A stretch of 42,166 nt of DNA. It comes from Comamonadaceae bacterium CG_4_9_14_3_um_filter_60_33 (lineage in GTDB: Bacteria; Pseudomonadota; Gammaproteobacteria; Burkholderiales; Burkholderiaceae_C). The stretch lies in contig PFUD01000082.1 in assembly GCA_002789915.1 (NCBI GenBank), forward strand, positions 1-42,166, read 5' to 3'. Positions 32,903 through 42,166 of the stretch are shown in pieces. Below the pieces are notes generated by a model that worked only from the letters and a program-made list of their open reading frames with translations, was not told the origin of the DNA and searched no databases. A program made the translations under genes and the position numbers. Positions within the stretch are counted from its first letter, which is position 1. Every line of letters begins with the position of its first letter.

Positions 32903-34456
32903 ATGACTCGCCGCCTGGTTTTAGGCCCCTTCAACCGCGTCGAGGGTGACCTGGAGGTGCAGCTTGACGTAGCCGATGGCCTGGTCAAAGCAGCCCGCGT
33001 CAACGCGCCGATGTTTCGCGGCTTTGAGCTGATGCTGGCTGGGCGCGAGCCGATGGACGCGCTCACCATCGTGCCGCGCATTTGCGGCATCTGCTCGGTG
33101 TCACAGTCGGTGGCAGCAGCGCGGGCGCTGGCCGATGCCTGCGGTGTGGTGGCGCCACCCAACGGCGAACTGGTCACCAACCTGATGCTGGCTTGCGAAA
33201 ACCTGGCCGACCACCTGACGCACTTTTATCTTTTCTTCATGCCCGATTTCACCAGCCCGGTGTATGCCGGGCGCAGATGGTATGCGCAAGCACAGCAGCG
33301 TTTTGCGGCACTGGCGGGCAGCCCTACTGGCGGGGGCTTGCACAGCCGCATGGCGCTGGCCGCGCGGGCACGCTGGTTTGAACTGGTCGGCACACTGGGC
33401 GGCAAATGGCCGCACACCGGCACCATTTTGCCGGGAGGTAGTGCCCGCGCTATCGAAGCCACCGAGCGCGTGCGCCTGCTGGCGCGGGTGCGCGAGATGC
33501 GCGCTTTTCTGGAGCAAACGCTGTTTGGCACACCGCTTGAGGAAGTGGCAGCACTGCACAGTCTGGCCGCACTGGAAGCTTGGCGTCAACGCGCGGCGGG
33601 CAGCGACCTGGCCTTGTTTTTGGACATTGCCGACGACACGGGTCTGGCCGCGCTGGGCCCGGGCCCGGGCCGCTATTTGAGCTACGGTGCCTATGCCCAA
33701 GCCGACGGCACACACGCATTTGCGCGGGGCGTGTGGAGCGCCGCTCAGCAAAGTGTATTGCCGCTAGACACCGATCAAATCACCGAAGACCCACGCCACG
33801 CCTGGTACGCCGAACCCTACGACGTCGATGTTGATGCCGCTGCCGACGCCAATACCTGTGCCAGTCCGAATGCCTTGCATCCCTCTGTGGGCAGCACACA
33901 GCCACAGGCCGACAAAGCCGGTGCCTACACCTGGAACAAAGCGCCACGTCTGGCTGGTCAGGTGCTTGAAACCGGCGCCATCGCCCGCCAACTGGTGGAT
34001 GGCCAGCCGCTGATCCGCGCCGCTGTGGCAGCGCGTGGTGGCTGCGTCAGCACCCGGGTGCTGGCACGGCTGCTGGAGGTGGCGCGCATCGTGCCCTTGA
34101 TGACGCAATGGCTGCAGGCCTTGCAGCCACATGCGCCGTTTTATGCGGCCCACACTTTGCCAGACAACGCCCAGGGCGTGGGCTTGACCGAAGCCGCGCG
34201 CGGTGCGCTGGGCCACTGGTTGCGTATTGAAAACGGGCGCTTGAGCCACTACCAGATCGTCGCCCCCACCAGCTGGAACTTTTCACCGCGCGACGCGGCA
34301 GGCACGCCCGGTGCGTTAGAGGCTGCGCTGGTCGGCGCCCCCTTGGACAACACGCTTGTGGTCAGCGCGTTGGGCGATGCCACCGGCAACACCAGCGTGG
34401 CGGTGCAGCACATCGTGCGTTCGTTCGACCCCTGCATGGTCTGCACCGTGCACTAA
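32903..34456 (+). CDS. hoxC: Regulatory (H2-sensing) hydrogenase large subunit HoxC/HupV
   Basis: RICGICSVSQSVAAARAL; C-terminus ends at SFDPCMVCTVH with no cleavable extension, typical of HoxC/HupV. Confidence 0.95.
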   Translation: MTRRLVLGPFNRVEGDLEVQLDVADGLVKAARVNAPMFRGFELMLAGREPMDALTIVPRICGICSVSQSVAAARALADACGVVAPPNGELVTNLMLACENLADHLTHFYLFFMPDFTSPVYAGRRWYAQAQQRFAALAGSPTGGGLHSRMALAARARWFELVGTLGGKWPHTGTILPGGSARAIEATERVRLLARVREMRAFLEQTLFGTPLEEVAALHSLAALEAWRQRAAGSDLALFLDIADDTGLAALGPGPGRYLSYGAYAQADGTHAFARGVWSAAQQSVLPLDTDQITEDPRHAWYAEPYDVDVDAAADANTCASPNALHPSVGSTQPQADKAGAYTWNKAPRLAGQVLETGAIARQLVDGQPLIRAAVAARGGCVSTRVLARLLEVARIVPLMTQWLQALQPHAPFYAAHTLPDNAQGVGLTEAARGALGHWLRIENGRLSHYQIVAPTSWNFSPRDAAGTPGALEAALVGAPLDNTLVVSALGDATGNTSVAVQHIVRSFDPCMVCTVH

Positions 34457-34475
34457 TTTCAAGACGTCTCAAGCC

Positions 34476-35861
34476 ATGCCAACGCGCTTGCCACCCGACT
34501 TGCAGTTGCCGCCCGAAGACCTCGAAGGCGTGGGTGACGACACCTGGCTCGACGTGATCCACAAGATGGAAGAGGTGTATTCCAAACTGGTCAGCGACGA
34601 GGTTGAGCTGGAACAAAAAAATGCCCAACTCGAACAGTCACAACAGTTCATTTTCAGCCTGCTTTCAAGCATGAGCGACGTGCTCATTGCCTGCAACCAG
34701 GATGGCCTGATTGAAGAGTCAAACGCCGCCCTGTGCGAACTGGTGGGCCGCAGCGAACAAGACCTGCGCGGCACGCCGGTACCCGATTTGCTGGCTGACG
34801 CGCAAAGCGTTCAGCGCTGGCAGTTGGCCATGTTCCACGCAACCACCCGTGAAGTGGCCGTGGTTGAACTCAATTTGCGCGATGCACCGGGCCAGACCGT
34901 GCCGGTGGACATGAGCTGCGCCCCACGCCACAACAGTAGCGGGCGCCAGGTGGGCTGGGTGCTGGTGGGGCGCCCGATGGGTGAACTCAAGCGCGCCTAC
35001 CACCAGCTACGCGAAGCCCACGATGCCCTCAAGTTGGCGCAGCAGCAACTGCTGCACGCTGAAAAAATGGCCTCGCTGGGCCGCCTGGTGGCCGGTGTGG
35101 CGCACGAGCTCAACAACCCAATCAGCTTTGTGCTGGGCAATGTGCATGTGCTACAGCGCTATGGCAGCCGCCTGGAGCGCTACCTGGGCGCTGTGCACCA
35201 GTTGGATTTGCCCGAATCAGTGCAAGCCTTACGCAAAGAATTGCGCATGGATGCCATCGTCAAAGACCTGCCGTCGCTGATGGAAGGCACGCTCGAAGGT
35301 GCTCAGCGCACGGCAGATATCGTCAATGGCCTGAAGCGCTTTTCAACCGCCAGCCAGGGTGAAGTCACCCAGGTCGAACTCAACGCCGTGGTGGAGCGCG
35401 CCATTCACTGGGTGCAAAAAGGCACAGCACCAAATTTTGAAATCCACTGGACGCACGGCCCCGATTGCCTTGTGAGCGGCAACGCCGGGCAACTGCTGCA
35501 AGTGATGATGAATTTGATTCAGAACGCCGCAGATGCTGCCAACAACACCAATGCCAACACGGCCACCGACGCTATCGAAGCCGCCAAGGCCTCCACGGCG
35601 GCGGCACCGCAACTGCGAATCACCCTGACGCTGCACGACGGGCAGGTGCAACTGCGCTTTGCCGACAACGGCCCGGGCATCGCGCCAGAGCACTTGTTGC
35701 GCATTTTTGACCCCTTTTTCACCACCAAAAGTGTCGGCAAAGGCACCGGGCTGGGCTTGTCGATCAGCTACGGCCTGGTCGAGCAGCATGGTGGCCGCCT
35801 GAGCTGCGCCAACCTGCCACAAGGCGGCGCCGAGTTCACCGTGACATTGCCCTGCGCATGA
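34476..35861 (+). CDS. hoxJ: H2-signalling histidine kinase HoxJ (PAS + HisKA + HATPase)
   Basis: H-box LVAGVAHELNNPISFVLGNV; N box NLIQNAADAA; G boxes DNGPGIA and GTGLGLSISYGLVEQHGG; adjacent to hoxBC. Confidence 0.92.
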   Translation: MPTRLPPDLQLPPEDLEGVGDDTWLDVIHKMEEVYSKLVSDEVELEQKNAQLEQSQQFIFSLLSSMSDVLIACNQDGLIEESNAALCELVGRSEQDLRGTPVPDLLADAQSVQRWQLAMFHATTREVAVVELNLRDAPGQTVPVDMSCAPRHNSSGRQVGWVLVGRPMGELKRAYHQLREAHDALKLAQQQLLHAEKMASLGRLVAGVAHELNNPISFVLGNVHVLQRYGSRLERYLGAVHQLDLPESVQALRKELRMDAIVKDLPSLMEGTLEGAQRTADIVNGLKRFSTASQGEVTQVELNAVVERAIHWVQKGTAPNFEIHWTHGPDCLVSGNAGQLLQVMMNLIQNAADAANNTNANTATDAIEAAKASTAAAPQLRITLTLHDGQVQLRFADNGPGIAPEHLLRIFDPFFTTKSVGKGTGLGLSISYGLVEQHGGRLSCANLPQGGAEFTVTLPCA

Positions 35862-35877
35862 GCCGCAGGCATAAAAA

Positions 35878-35906
35878 AACCCCGACAGCCTGCGCACATC
35901 GGGGTT
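35878..35906 (-). terminator. Rho-independent terminator downstream of icd (between hoxJ and icd)
   Basis: AACCCCGA-N13-TCGGGGTT stem with T-tract on the minus strand (TTTTTTTAT). Confidence 0.85.
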
Positions 35907-35939
35907 GTATCAAGCCACCGCAGGTGGCCTGGATCGCTC

Positions 35940-37193
<1,254 letters not shown>

Positions 37194-37374
37194 GGACTTT
37201 GGTCTCCTGGGGTTGATCGATGATCGAGGTTCAGGCCAGCGGTCAAACTGACCCGTGTTTTTTAAACTTTTTTATTCTATTCTCAATAAATTACCAAAAA
37301 CTGTCACGACTGCACCACCAACGATAACATCCGTCGCATTCAGCCCAATGCTTGTTTTGCGTCAAAATCAGGCC

Positions 37375-37827
37375 ATGAGCCAATTACGCGCCTTTTTGCT
37401 GATCGTTGCACTGCTCTTTACGGGCAGCAGTTTTGCCCAGGACGCCCCGCAAATAAACTTGCAGCGGGTCAAGCTCACGGCCGGCATGTACCTGATTGAC
37501 ACCCAGGTGGCGGTCACGCCCGAGCAGCGCAACACTGGCCTCATGCACCGCAGCCAAATGCCGCAGACGGAAGGCATGCTGTTTGTCTTCGAGCAAGCCG
37601 GTCAACAATGCTTCTGGATGAAAAACACCCTGCTGCCCCTGACGGCAGCTTTTGTGGCGGACGATGGCACCATCGTCAACCTGGCCGACATGGCACCGCA
37701 AACCCTGGACTCCCATTGTTCGGCCAAACCGGTGCGTTTTGTGCTGGAAATGAACCAGGGCTGGTTTGCCCAAAAGGGCATCAAGGCGGGCTTCAAGCTC
37801 GCCGGCCCGCCGTTTGCACCCCGCTGA
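37375..37827 (+). CDS. DUF192 family secreted protein
   Basis: Signal peptide LLIVALLFTGSSFAQ; EQRNTGLMHRSQMPQTEGMLFVFE and CFWMKNTLLPL typical of DUF192. Confidence 0.9.
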   Translation: MSQLRAFLLIVALLFTGSSFAQDAPQINLQRVKLTAGMYLIDTQVAVTPEQRNTGLMHRSQMPQTEGMLFVFEQAGQQCFWMKNTLLPLTAAFVADDGTIVNLADMAPQTLDSHCSAKPVRFVLEMNQGWFAQKGIKAGFKLAGPPFAPR

Positions 37828-38243
37828 TGGAACGTCTGCGCATTGACAAATGGTTGTGGGCAGCGCGTTTTTACAAGACGCGCACCTTGGCCAGCGAAGA
37901 AATCGACAAGGGTCGGGTGCAAGTGAATGGCGTGGTCGTCAAGCCCGCACGCGAACTCAAGGCGGGCGACAGCGTGCTGCTGCGCAATGGCCCAGTCAGC
38001 CGCACCGTGACGGTGCAGGCCATCAGCGACAAGCGCGGCCCGGCGCCAGTGGCCGCCCTACTCTACAAAGAAACCGAAGATTCCATCCGGCAGCGCCAAC
38101 AAGCGGCTGAACAGCGTCGTCTGGCACCCGAACCGGCCTTGAGCCTGAGCCAGGGCCGCCCCACCAAACGCGACCGGCGCAACACCGAACAACTGCGCCA
38201 GCATGGCTGGGACGAGCGCTGGAGCGCCAGCCTCAAGCCCTGA
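37827..38243 (+). CDS. hslR: S4 domain RNA-binding protein (Hsp15/HslR-like)
   Basis: MERLRIDKWLWAARFYKTRTLASEEIDKGRVQVNG; ATG overlaps the DUF192 stop. Confidence 0.88.
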   Translation: MERLRIDKWLWAARFYKTRTLASEEIDKGRVQVNGVVVKPARELKAGDSVLLRNGPVSRTVTVQAISDKRGPAPVAALLYKETEDSIRQRQQAAEQRRLAPEPALSLSQGRPTKRDRRNTEQLRQHGWDERWSASLKP

Positions 38244-38294
38244 TGTCTTGTTGCCGTCATGGCAAGTTAGTGATCCGAGATCATGAAAAAAACA

Positions 38295-38771
38295 TCATTG
38301 CGAGCCAAACGTGATGTTCATGATGGCGGTGTCTTTCACTTCTTCCATCACCACATAGCTGTGCGATTGCGAGGGCACCGGGATTTTCTGCAGGATGCTG
38401 CTCAACAACTCACGGTAGTCCGGCATGGCATTGAGCCGCGCTTTCACCAGGTAATCAAAGTTGCCTGACACCAGGTAACACGCCATCACCTCGGGCATGT
38501 GCAGCAGCGCCTTGCGCACTTGGTCAAACACGTCGCCCGACTTGGTGGCGAGCGTGATTTCAACAAACACCAGCAGCGTTTTACCAACCGACTTGGGGTC
38601 AATCTGGGCGTGGTAGCCGGTGATGACGCCGCTGCGCTCCATGCGCCGCACGCGTTCGGCGCAGGGTGAGGTCGAGAGCCCGATCTTCTCGCCCAGTTCA
38701 GTCATCGAAATGCGGCCCTGGCGCTGCAGGATGTCGAGTATTTTTTTGTCGATGCGGTCGAGTTCAGCCAT
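38295..38771 (-). CDS. Lrp/AsnC family transcriptional regulator
   Basis: LDRIDKKILDILQRQGRISMTELGEKIGLSTSPCAERVRRMERSGVITGY; divergent from a dadA-like gene. Confidence 0.95.
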   Translation of the reverse strand: MAELDRIDKKILDILQRQGRISMTELGEKIGLSTSPCAERVRRMERSGVITGYHAQIDPKSVGKTLLVFVEITLATKSGDVFDQVRKALLHMPEVMACYLVSGNFDYLVKARLNAMPDYRELLSSILQKIPVPSQSHSYVVMEEVKDTAIMNITFGSQ

Positions 38772-38900
38772 TTTTTTGGTTTGGGTTGGATTTTTCAGTG
38801 CCAGTTTATATTTTCTGCTGAAATCTCTACTTAAAACAACAAAATTTCCTGCTAATGCTTATCTAAACTGCTCGAATCAACGGTTAACAGTGAGGTTCGC

Positions 38901-40214
38901 ATGAAAGTTATTGTCTTGGGTGCTGGTGTGATCGGTACATCAACGGCTTACGCCCTGGCCCGCGCCGGGGCTGAGGTGACGGTGCTGGAGCGTCAGCCTG
39001 GTGCAGCGCTGGAAACGAGTTTTGCCAATGCCGGCCAGGTCTCGCCCGGCTACTCGACGCCCTGGGCAGCACCCGGCATTCCGCTCAAAGCGCTCAAATG
39101 GCTGTTTCAAAAACATGCGCCGCTGGCCTTGCGCGCTGACGGATCACTGTTCCAGTTGCGCTGGCTGGCAGCCATGCTGGCCAACTGCACGCCGGCGCGC
39201 TACGCCATCAACAAGGAACGCATGATGCGCGTATCAGAGTACAGCCGCGCCTGCCTGCAGCAACTGCGTGCCGACACCGGCATTCAGTACGAGCAGCGCA
39301 CCGGCGGCACGCTACAGGTATTTCGTACGCAGGCGCAGCTTGATGCCGTGACGCGCGACCTGGAGGTGCTGCGCGCCTGCGGTGTAGCCCATGAAGTGCT
39401 CGACCGCGCCGGGCTGGCCCGGGTTGAGCCCGCGCTGGCCCACACGCAAGACCGGTTGCTTGGCGGCTTGTGGCTGCCCCGTGATGAAACCGGCGACTGC
39501 TTTCAATTTACCCAACAGTTGGCAGAGAAGGCACGGCAATTGGGCGTGCAGTTCCGCTACGGCGTTGATGTGAAGCAGTTGCTCAGCGACGGTCAGAGCC
39601 TGCAGGGCGTGCAACTGGCCGGGCCTGAGGCAGAAGTCATCAAGGCCGACAAATATGTGCTGGCGCTGGGCAGCTACACGCGCCAACTGGTGCGGCCGCT
39701 GGGGCTTGACCTGCCGGTGTACCCGGTCAAGGGCTATTCGCTGACTGTGCCTTTGTTGGACGCCAGCCTGGCACCGCAATCGACCGTGCTGGATGAAACC
39801 TACAAGGTGGCAATCACCCGCTTTGACAATCGCATCCGCGTCGGCGGCATGGCTGAGTTGTGCGGTTTTGACCTGACGCTCAACCCCAAGCGCCGCGCCA
39901 CGTTAGAGATGGTCACGGCCGACCTGTTCCCAGGTGGCGACCTGCCCAAAGCCGAGTTCTGGACCGGGCTGCGCCCGCAAACACCCGATGGCACACCCAT
40001 CATCGGCGCTACCCGGCAGTATCCCAACCTGTTTTTGAATACCGGCCACGGCACGCTGGGCTGGACCATGGCCAGCGGCTCCGGGCAATTGTTGGCCGAT
40101 CTGGTCACCGGACGACAGCCCGCCATCAGCACCGAAGGTCTGGCGCTCGACCGCTACAGCGCGTCTGCACCAGTGCGCAGCCCGCCCAAGCGGGCCGTGA
40201 ACGCCTCTGCCTGA
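38901..40214 (+). CDS. dadA: D-amino acid dehydrogenase (small subunit) DadA-like
   Basis: [64 protein letters not shown]-terminal [23 protein letters not shown]. Confidence 0.95.
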   Translation: MKVIVLGAGVIGTSTAYALARAGAEVTVLERQPGAALETSFANAGQVSPGYSTPWAAPGIPLKALKWLFQKHAPLALRADGSLFQLRWLAAMLANCTPARYAINKERMMRVSEYSRACLQQLRADTGIQYEQRTGGTLQVFRTQAQLDAVTRDLEVLRACGVAHEVLDRAGLARVEPALAHTQDRLLGGLWLPRDETGDCFQFTQQLAEKARQLGVQFRYGVDVKQLLSDGQSLQGVQLAGPEAEVIKADKYVLALGSYTRQLVRPLGLDLPVYPVKGYSLTVPLLDASLAPQSTVLDETYKVAITRFDNRIRVGGMAELCGFDLTLNPKRRATLEMVTADLFPGGDLPKAEFWTGLRPQTPDGTPIIGATRQYPNLFLNTGHGTLGWTMASGSGQLLADLVTGRQPAISTEGLALDRYSASAPVRSPPKRAVNASA

Positions 40215-40278
40215 GTCCATTCAAAGGCAATCGCGGCGAGGGCGCCGCTCCCACGGAAGCACCGCCCAAGCTCAATCG

Positions 40279-42024
40279 CTATTTCTCCAGCACATATGTG
40301 CCCGGCGCATCCGCCAGCGCCGGAAATTGGCGGCTGGTGGTGGCGTAGGCACTCACCATGTCACCGGTGCGCGCATGCAGCCAGGCAGTCCAGTCAGGCC
40401 ACCAGCTTCCGGGCTTTTTCTCGGCTTGGGCAAGCCAGTGCTCTGAATCGTCATTGGCCTCGGGCTCGGCCACCCAGTAACTCCGCTTGGGCGGGCTCAC
40501 CGGCGGATTGACGATGCCCAGAATATGCCCTGAGGTCGAGCGGACAAAGCGCACCGGGGCTTCCGGATGGATATCGCGGCGGATCAGATAACACTGTTGC
40601 CAGGGCGCAATGTGGTCTTCCTCGGCGGTCACCGCGTACAGAGGCTGCGTGATGCGGTTCAGGTCGATCGACTCGCCGCCAATGGTGAGTTGGTCGCGCT
40701 TGACCAGATTATTGTGCAAGTACATCTCGCGCAGGTAGTAAGAATGCATGGCCTCTGGCATGCGCGTGGTGTCGGTGTTCCAGAACAGCACATCGAACGG
40801 CGGCAGTTGCTCGCCCATGAGGTAGCTCTTCACCCAATAATGCCAGATCAGGCTGTTGGAGCGCAGCAAGCGGAACGCACCCGCCATCTCCTCGCCGTCC
40901 AGATAACCTTTTTTGGCCATCAGGTCCTCCAGCGCGCTGATGCAGGGCTCGTCAATGAAGACCTCGATCTCGCCCGGATGCGAAAAATCGGTCAGCGAGG
41001 TCAATAACGTCCAGTGCGCCACCGGCATTTGGTCTGCGCCATAGTGCTTGTTGGACCAGGCCATGTAGGTAGCAGCCAGGGTGCCACCAATGCAATAGCC
41101 CACCAGATGCACCTGTGGCACCTTGCAGAATTCAGCGGTGATGTTGACCAGTTCGTTGATGCCATCTTGCAGGTAGTCGTCAAAACGAACATCACGCATG
41201 TCGGCGGTCGGATTTTTCCAACTGCTGATGAACACCGAAAAGCCCTGGTCGGTCAGGTGTTTGACCATGCTCTTTTGCGCCGTCATGTCAAGAATATAGA
41301 ACTTGTTGATCCATGGCGTGACGATCAAAATAGGCATCTCGCGCACTTGCTTGGTGGTGGGCGCATAGTGGATCAACTCGACCAACCGGTTGCGAAAAAT
41401 CACCTTTCCGGGCGTGATGGCCAGGTCCTTGCCCACGGTAAAGGCATCAGGCTCGACCATCTGGATGTTTTTGGCGGTCACATCACGCAAGAAATTTTTG
41501 AAGCCTTCTTGCAGGCTCGCACCTTGGGTTTCCTTGGCGCGGGCCATGGCCTGCGGGTTGAGCCAGAAGAAATTGGTGGGTGCCAGCATGTTGAGCCAGT
41601 TGCGCTGCCAGAAAGCGGCCTGGCGCCGCGCGTGGCCGGACAAGCCAGGGGTCTCCAACTGGATTGCTTGCAATCGGTGGGAAAACGTCAAATACCATTC
41701 CTTGAGAATATCCCAGGGGGCCGATTCGGTCCAGATCGGATCGGCAAAACGGGCATCTGCCGGGTTCTGCTCAAACACTTCATGGGCAAGCATGCCGAGC
41801 ATGTGCCGGGCAGCGTGGTCATACAGGGCAATCACATCAGCAGAGACGTCATCCACTGCCCGAATGAAGTCCTTCGGGTGCAGCATCAGCGCCACTTGGG
41901 CATTGATTTGCGAGGACACCATGCCGAAAGGATCGGCCTGCTTGTTGATGGCCCGAATGGCCGCTTCAAGCGGTGCCAGGCTGGTGTTTTCAACCCCTTC
42001 AAGGGTAATTTGACGATTGGGCAT
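40279..42024 (-). CDS. phaC: Class I poly(3-hydroxyalkanoate) synthase PhaC
   Basis: NWLNMLAPTNFFWLNPQAM, lipase-like box VGYCIGGTLAATYM, PLYAVTAEEDHIAPWQ, TSGHILGIVNPP. Confidence 0.95.
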   Translation of the reverse strand: MPNRQITLEGVENTSLAPLEAAIRAINKQADPFGMVSSQINAQVALMLHPKDFIRAVDDVSADVIALYDHAARHMLGMLAHEVFEQNPADARFADPIWTESAPWDILKEWYLTFSHRLQAIQLETPGLSGHARRQAAFWQRNWLNMLAPTNFFWLNPQAMARAKETQGASLQEGFKNFLRDVTAKNIQMVEPDAFTVGKDLAITPGKVIFRNRLVELIHYAPTTKQVREMPILIVTPWINKFYILDMTAQKSMVKHLTDQGFSVFISSWKNPTADMRDVRFDDYLQDGINELVNITAEFCKVPQVHLVGYCIGGTLAATYMAWSNKHYGADQMPVAHWTLLTSLTDFSHPGEIEVFIDEPCISALEDLMAKKGYLDGEEMAGAFRLLRSNSLIWHYWVKSYLMGEQLPPFDVLFWNTDTTRMPEAMHSYYLREMYLHNNLVKRDQLTIGGESIDLNRITQPLYAVTAEEDHIAPWQQCYLIRRDIHPEAPVRFVRSTSGHILGIVNPPVSPPKRSYWVAEPEANDDSEHWLAQAEKKPGSWWPDWTAWLHARTGDMVSAYATTSRQFPALADAPGTYVLEK

Positions 42025-42077
42025 GATGGCGAACCTCCGTTGTGATGACAACATATTACTCCGCTCGTCCAAAAGAA

Positions 42078-42107
42078 AAGCCCCACATAAATCAATACAT
42101 GGGGCTT
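42078..42107 (-). terminator. Rho-independent terminator of the tRNA-Ser transcript
   Basis: AAGCCCCA-N14-TGGGGCTT stem; minus strand continues into TTTCTTTT. Confidence 0.8.
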
Positions 42108-42111
42108 ATTT

Positions 42112-42166
42112 TGGCGGAAACGGAGGGATTCGAACCCTCGATGAGGCTCTACACCCCATACTCCCT
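42112..42166 (-). tRNA. tRNA-Ser (probably GCT anticodon), 3' portion including CCA, truncated by window end
   Basis: Reverse complement AGGGAGTATGGGGTGTAGAGCCTCATCGAGGGTTCGAATCCCTCCGTTTCCGCCA: long variable arm, T-arm GAGGGTTCGAATCCCTC, CCA end; the anticodon itself lies outside the window. Confidence 0.85.

Noticed and set aside
38230-38290. Small TTGCC-GTCAT-GGCAA hairpin after the S4 gene as a terminator
   Set aside because: Only a 5-bp stem with no T-tract on either strand.
41014-42045. 343-aa plus-strand ORF opposite phaC
   Set aside because: Shadow of the clearly recognisable PhaC on the minus strand.

Overview
This is a 42.2 kb window of a betaproteobacterial chromosome. It looks Comamonadaceae/Rhodoferax-like, but that is an impression from gene content and composition, not a search. 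Housekeeping genes flank a large [NiFe]-hydrogenase locus. Left flank: the 3' part of dnaG, rpoD and an orphan Rieske protein. Core, in order: an ECF-type nickel/cobalt transporter (CbiM/NikMN, Q, O); a divergent nikR; a group-1c-like hydrogenase operon (hybO-hybA-hybB-hybC-hybD, a hypC-like gene, hybE); a hemerythrin; hypA; hypB-hypF-hypC-hypD; hypE-hoxX-hoxA; a convergent dCACHE/PAS/GGDEF/EAL gene; a hupK/hoxV-like gene; and the H2-sensing hydrogenase hoxB-hoxC-hoxJ. Right flank: icd, DUF192, an S4/Hsp15-type protein, Lrp/AsnC, dadA-like, phaC and the 3' end of tRNA-Ser(GCT). The most notable anomaly is a two-gene nuclease cassette, a GmrSD-like DUF262/DUF1524 protein plus a DUF1016/YhcG-like PD-(D/E)XK protein. 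It sits seamlessly between hypD and hypE, and its last gene overlaps the hypE start by 8 nt. Other points of interest are a strong sigma54 promoter match and a NikR- or HoxA-type dyad upstream of hybO, a c-di-GMP enzyme gene between the regulator and the sensor genes, a degenerate HupK-like large-subunit paralogue, palindromic repeats inside the operon, and loss of the supernumerary proximal-cluster cysteines despite the presence of HoxX and hemerythrin.
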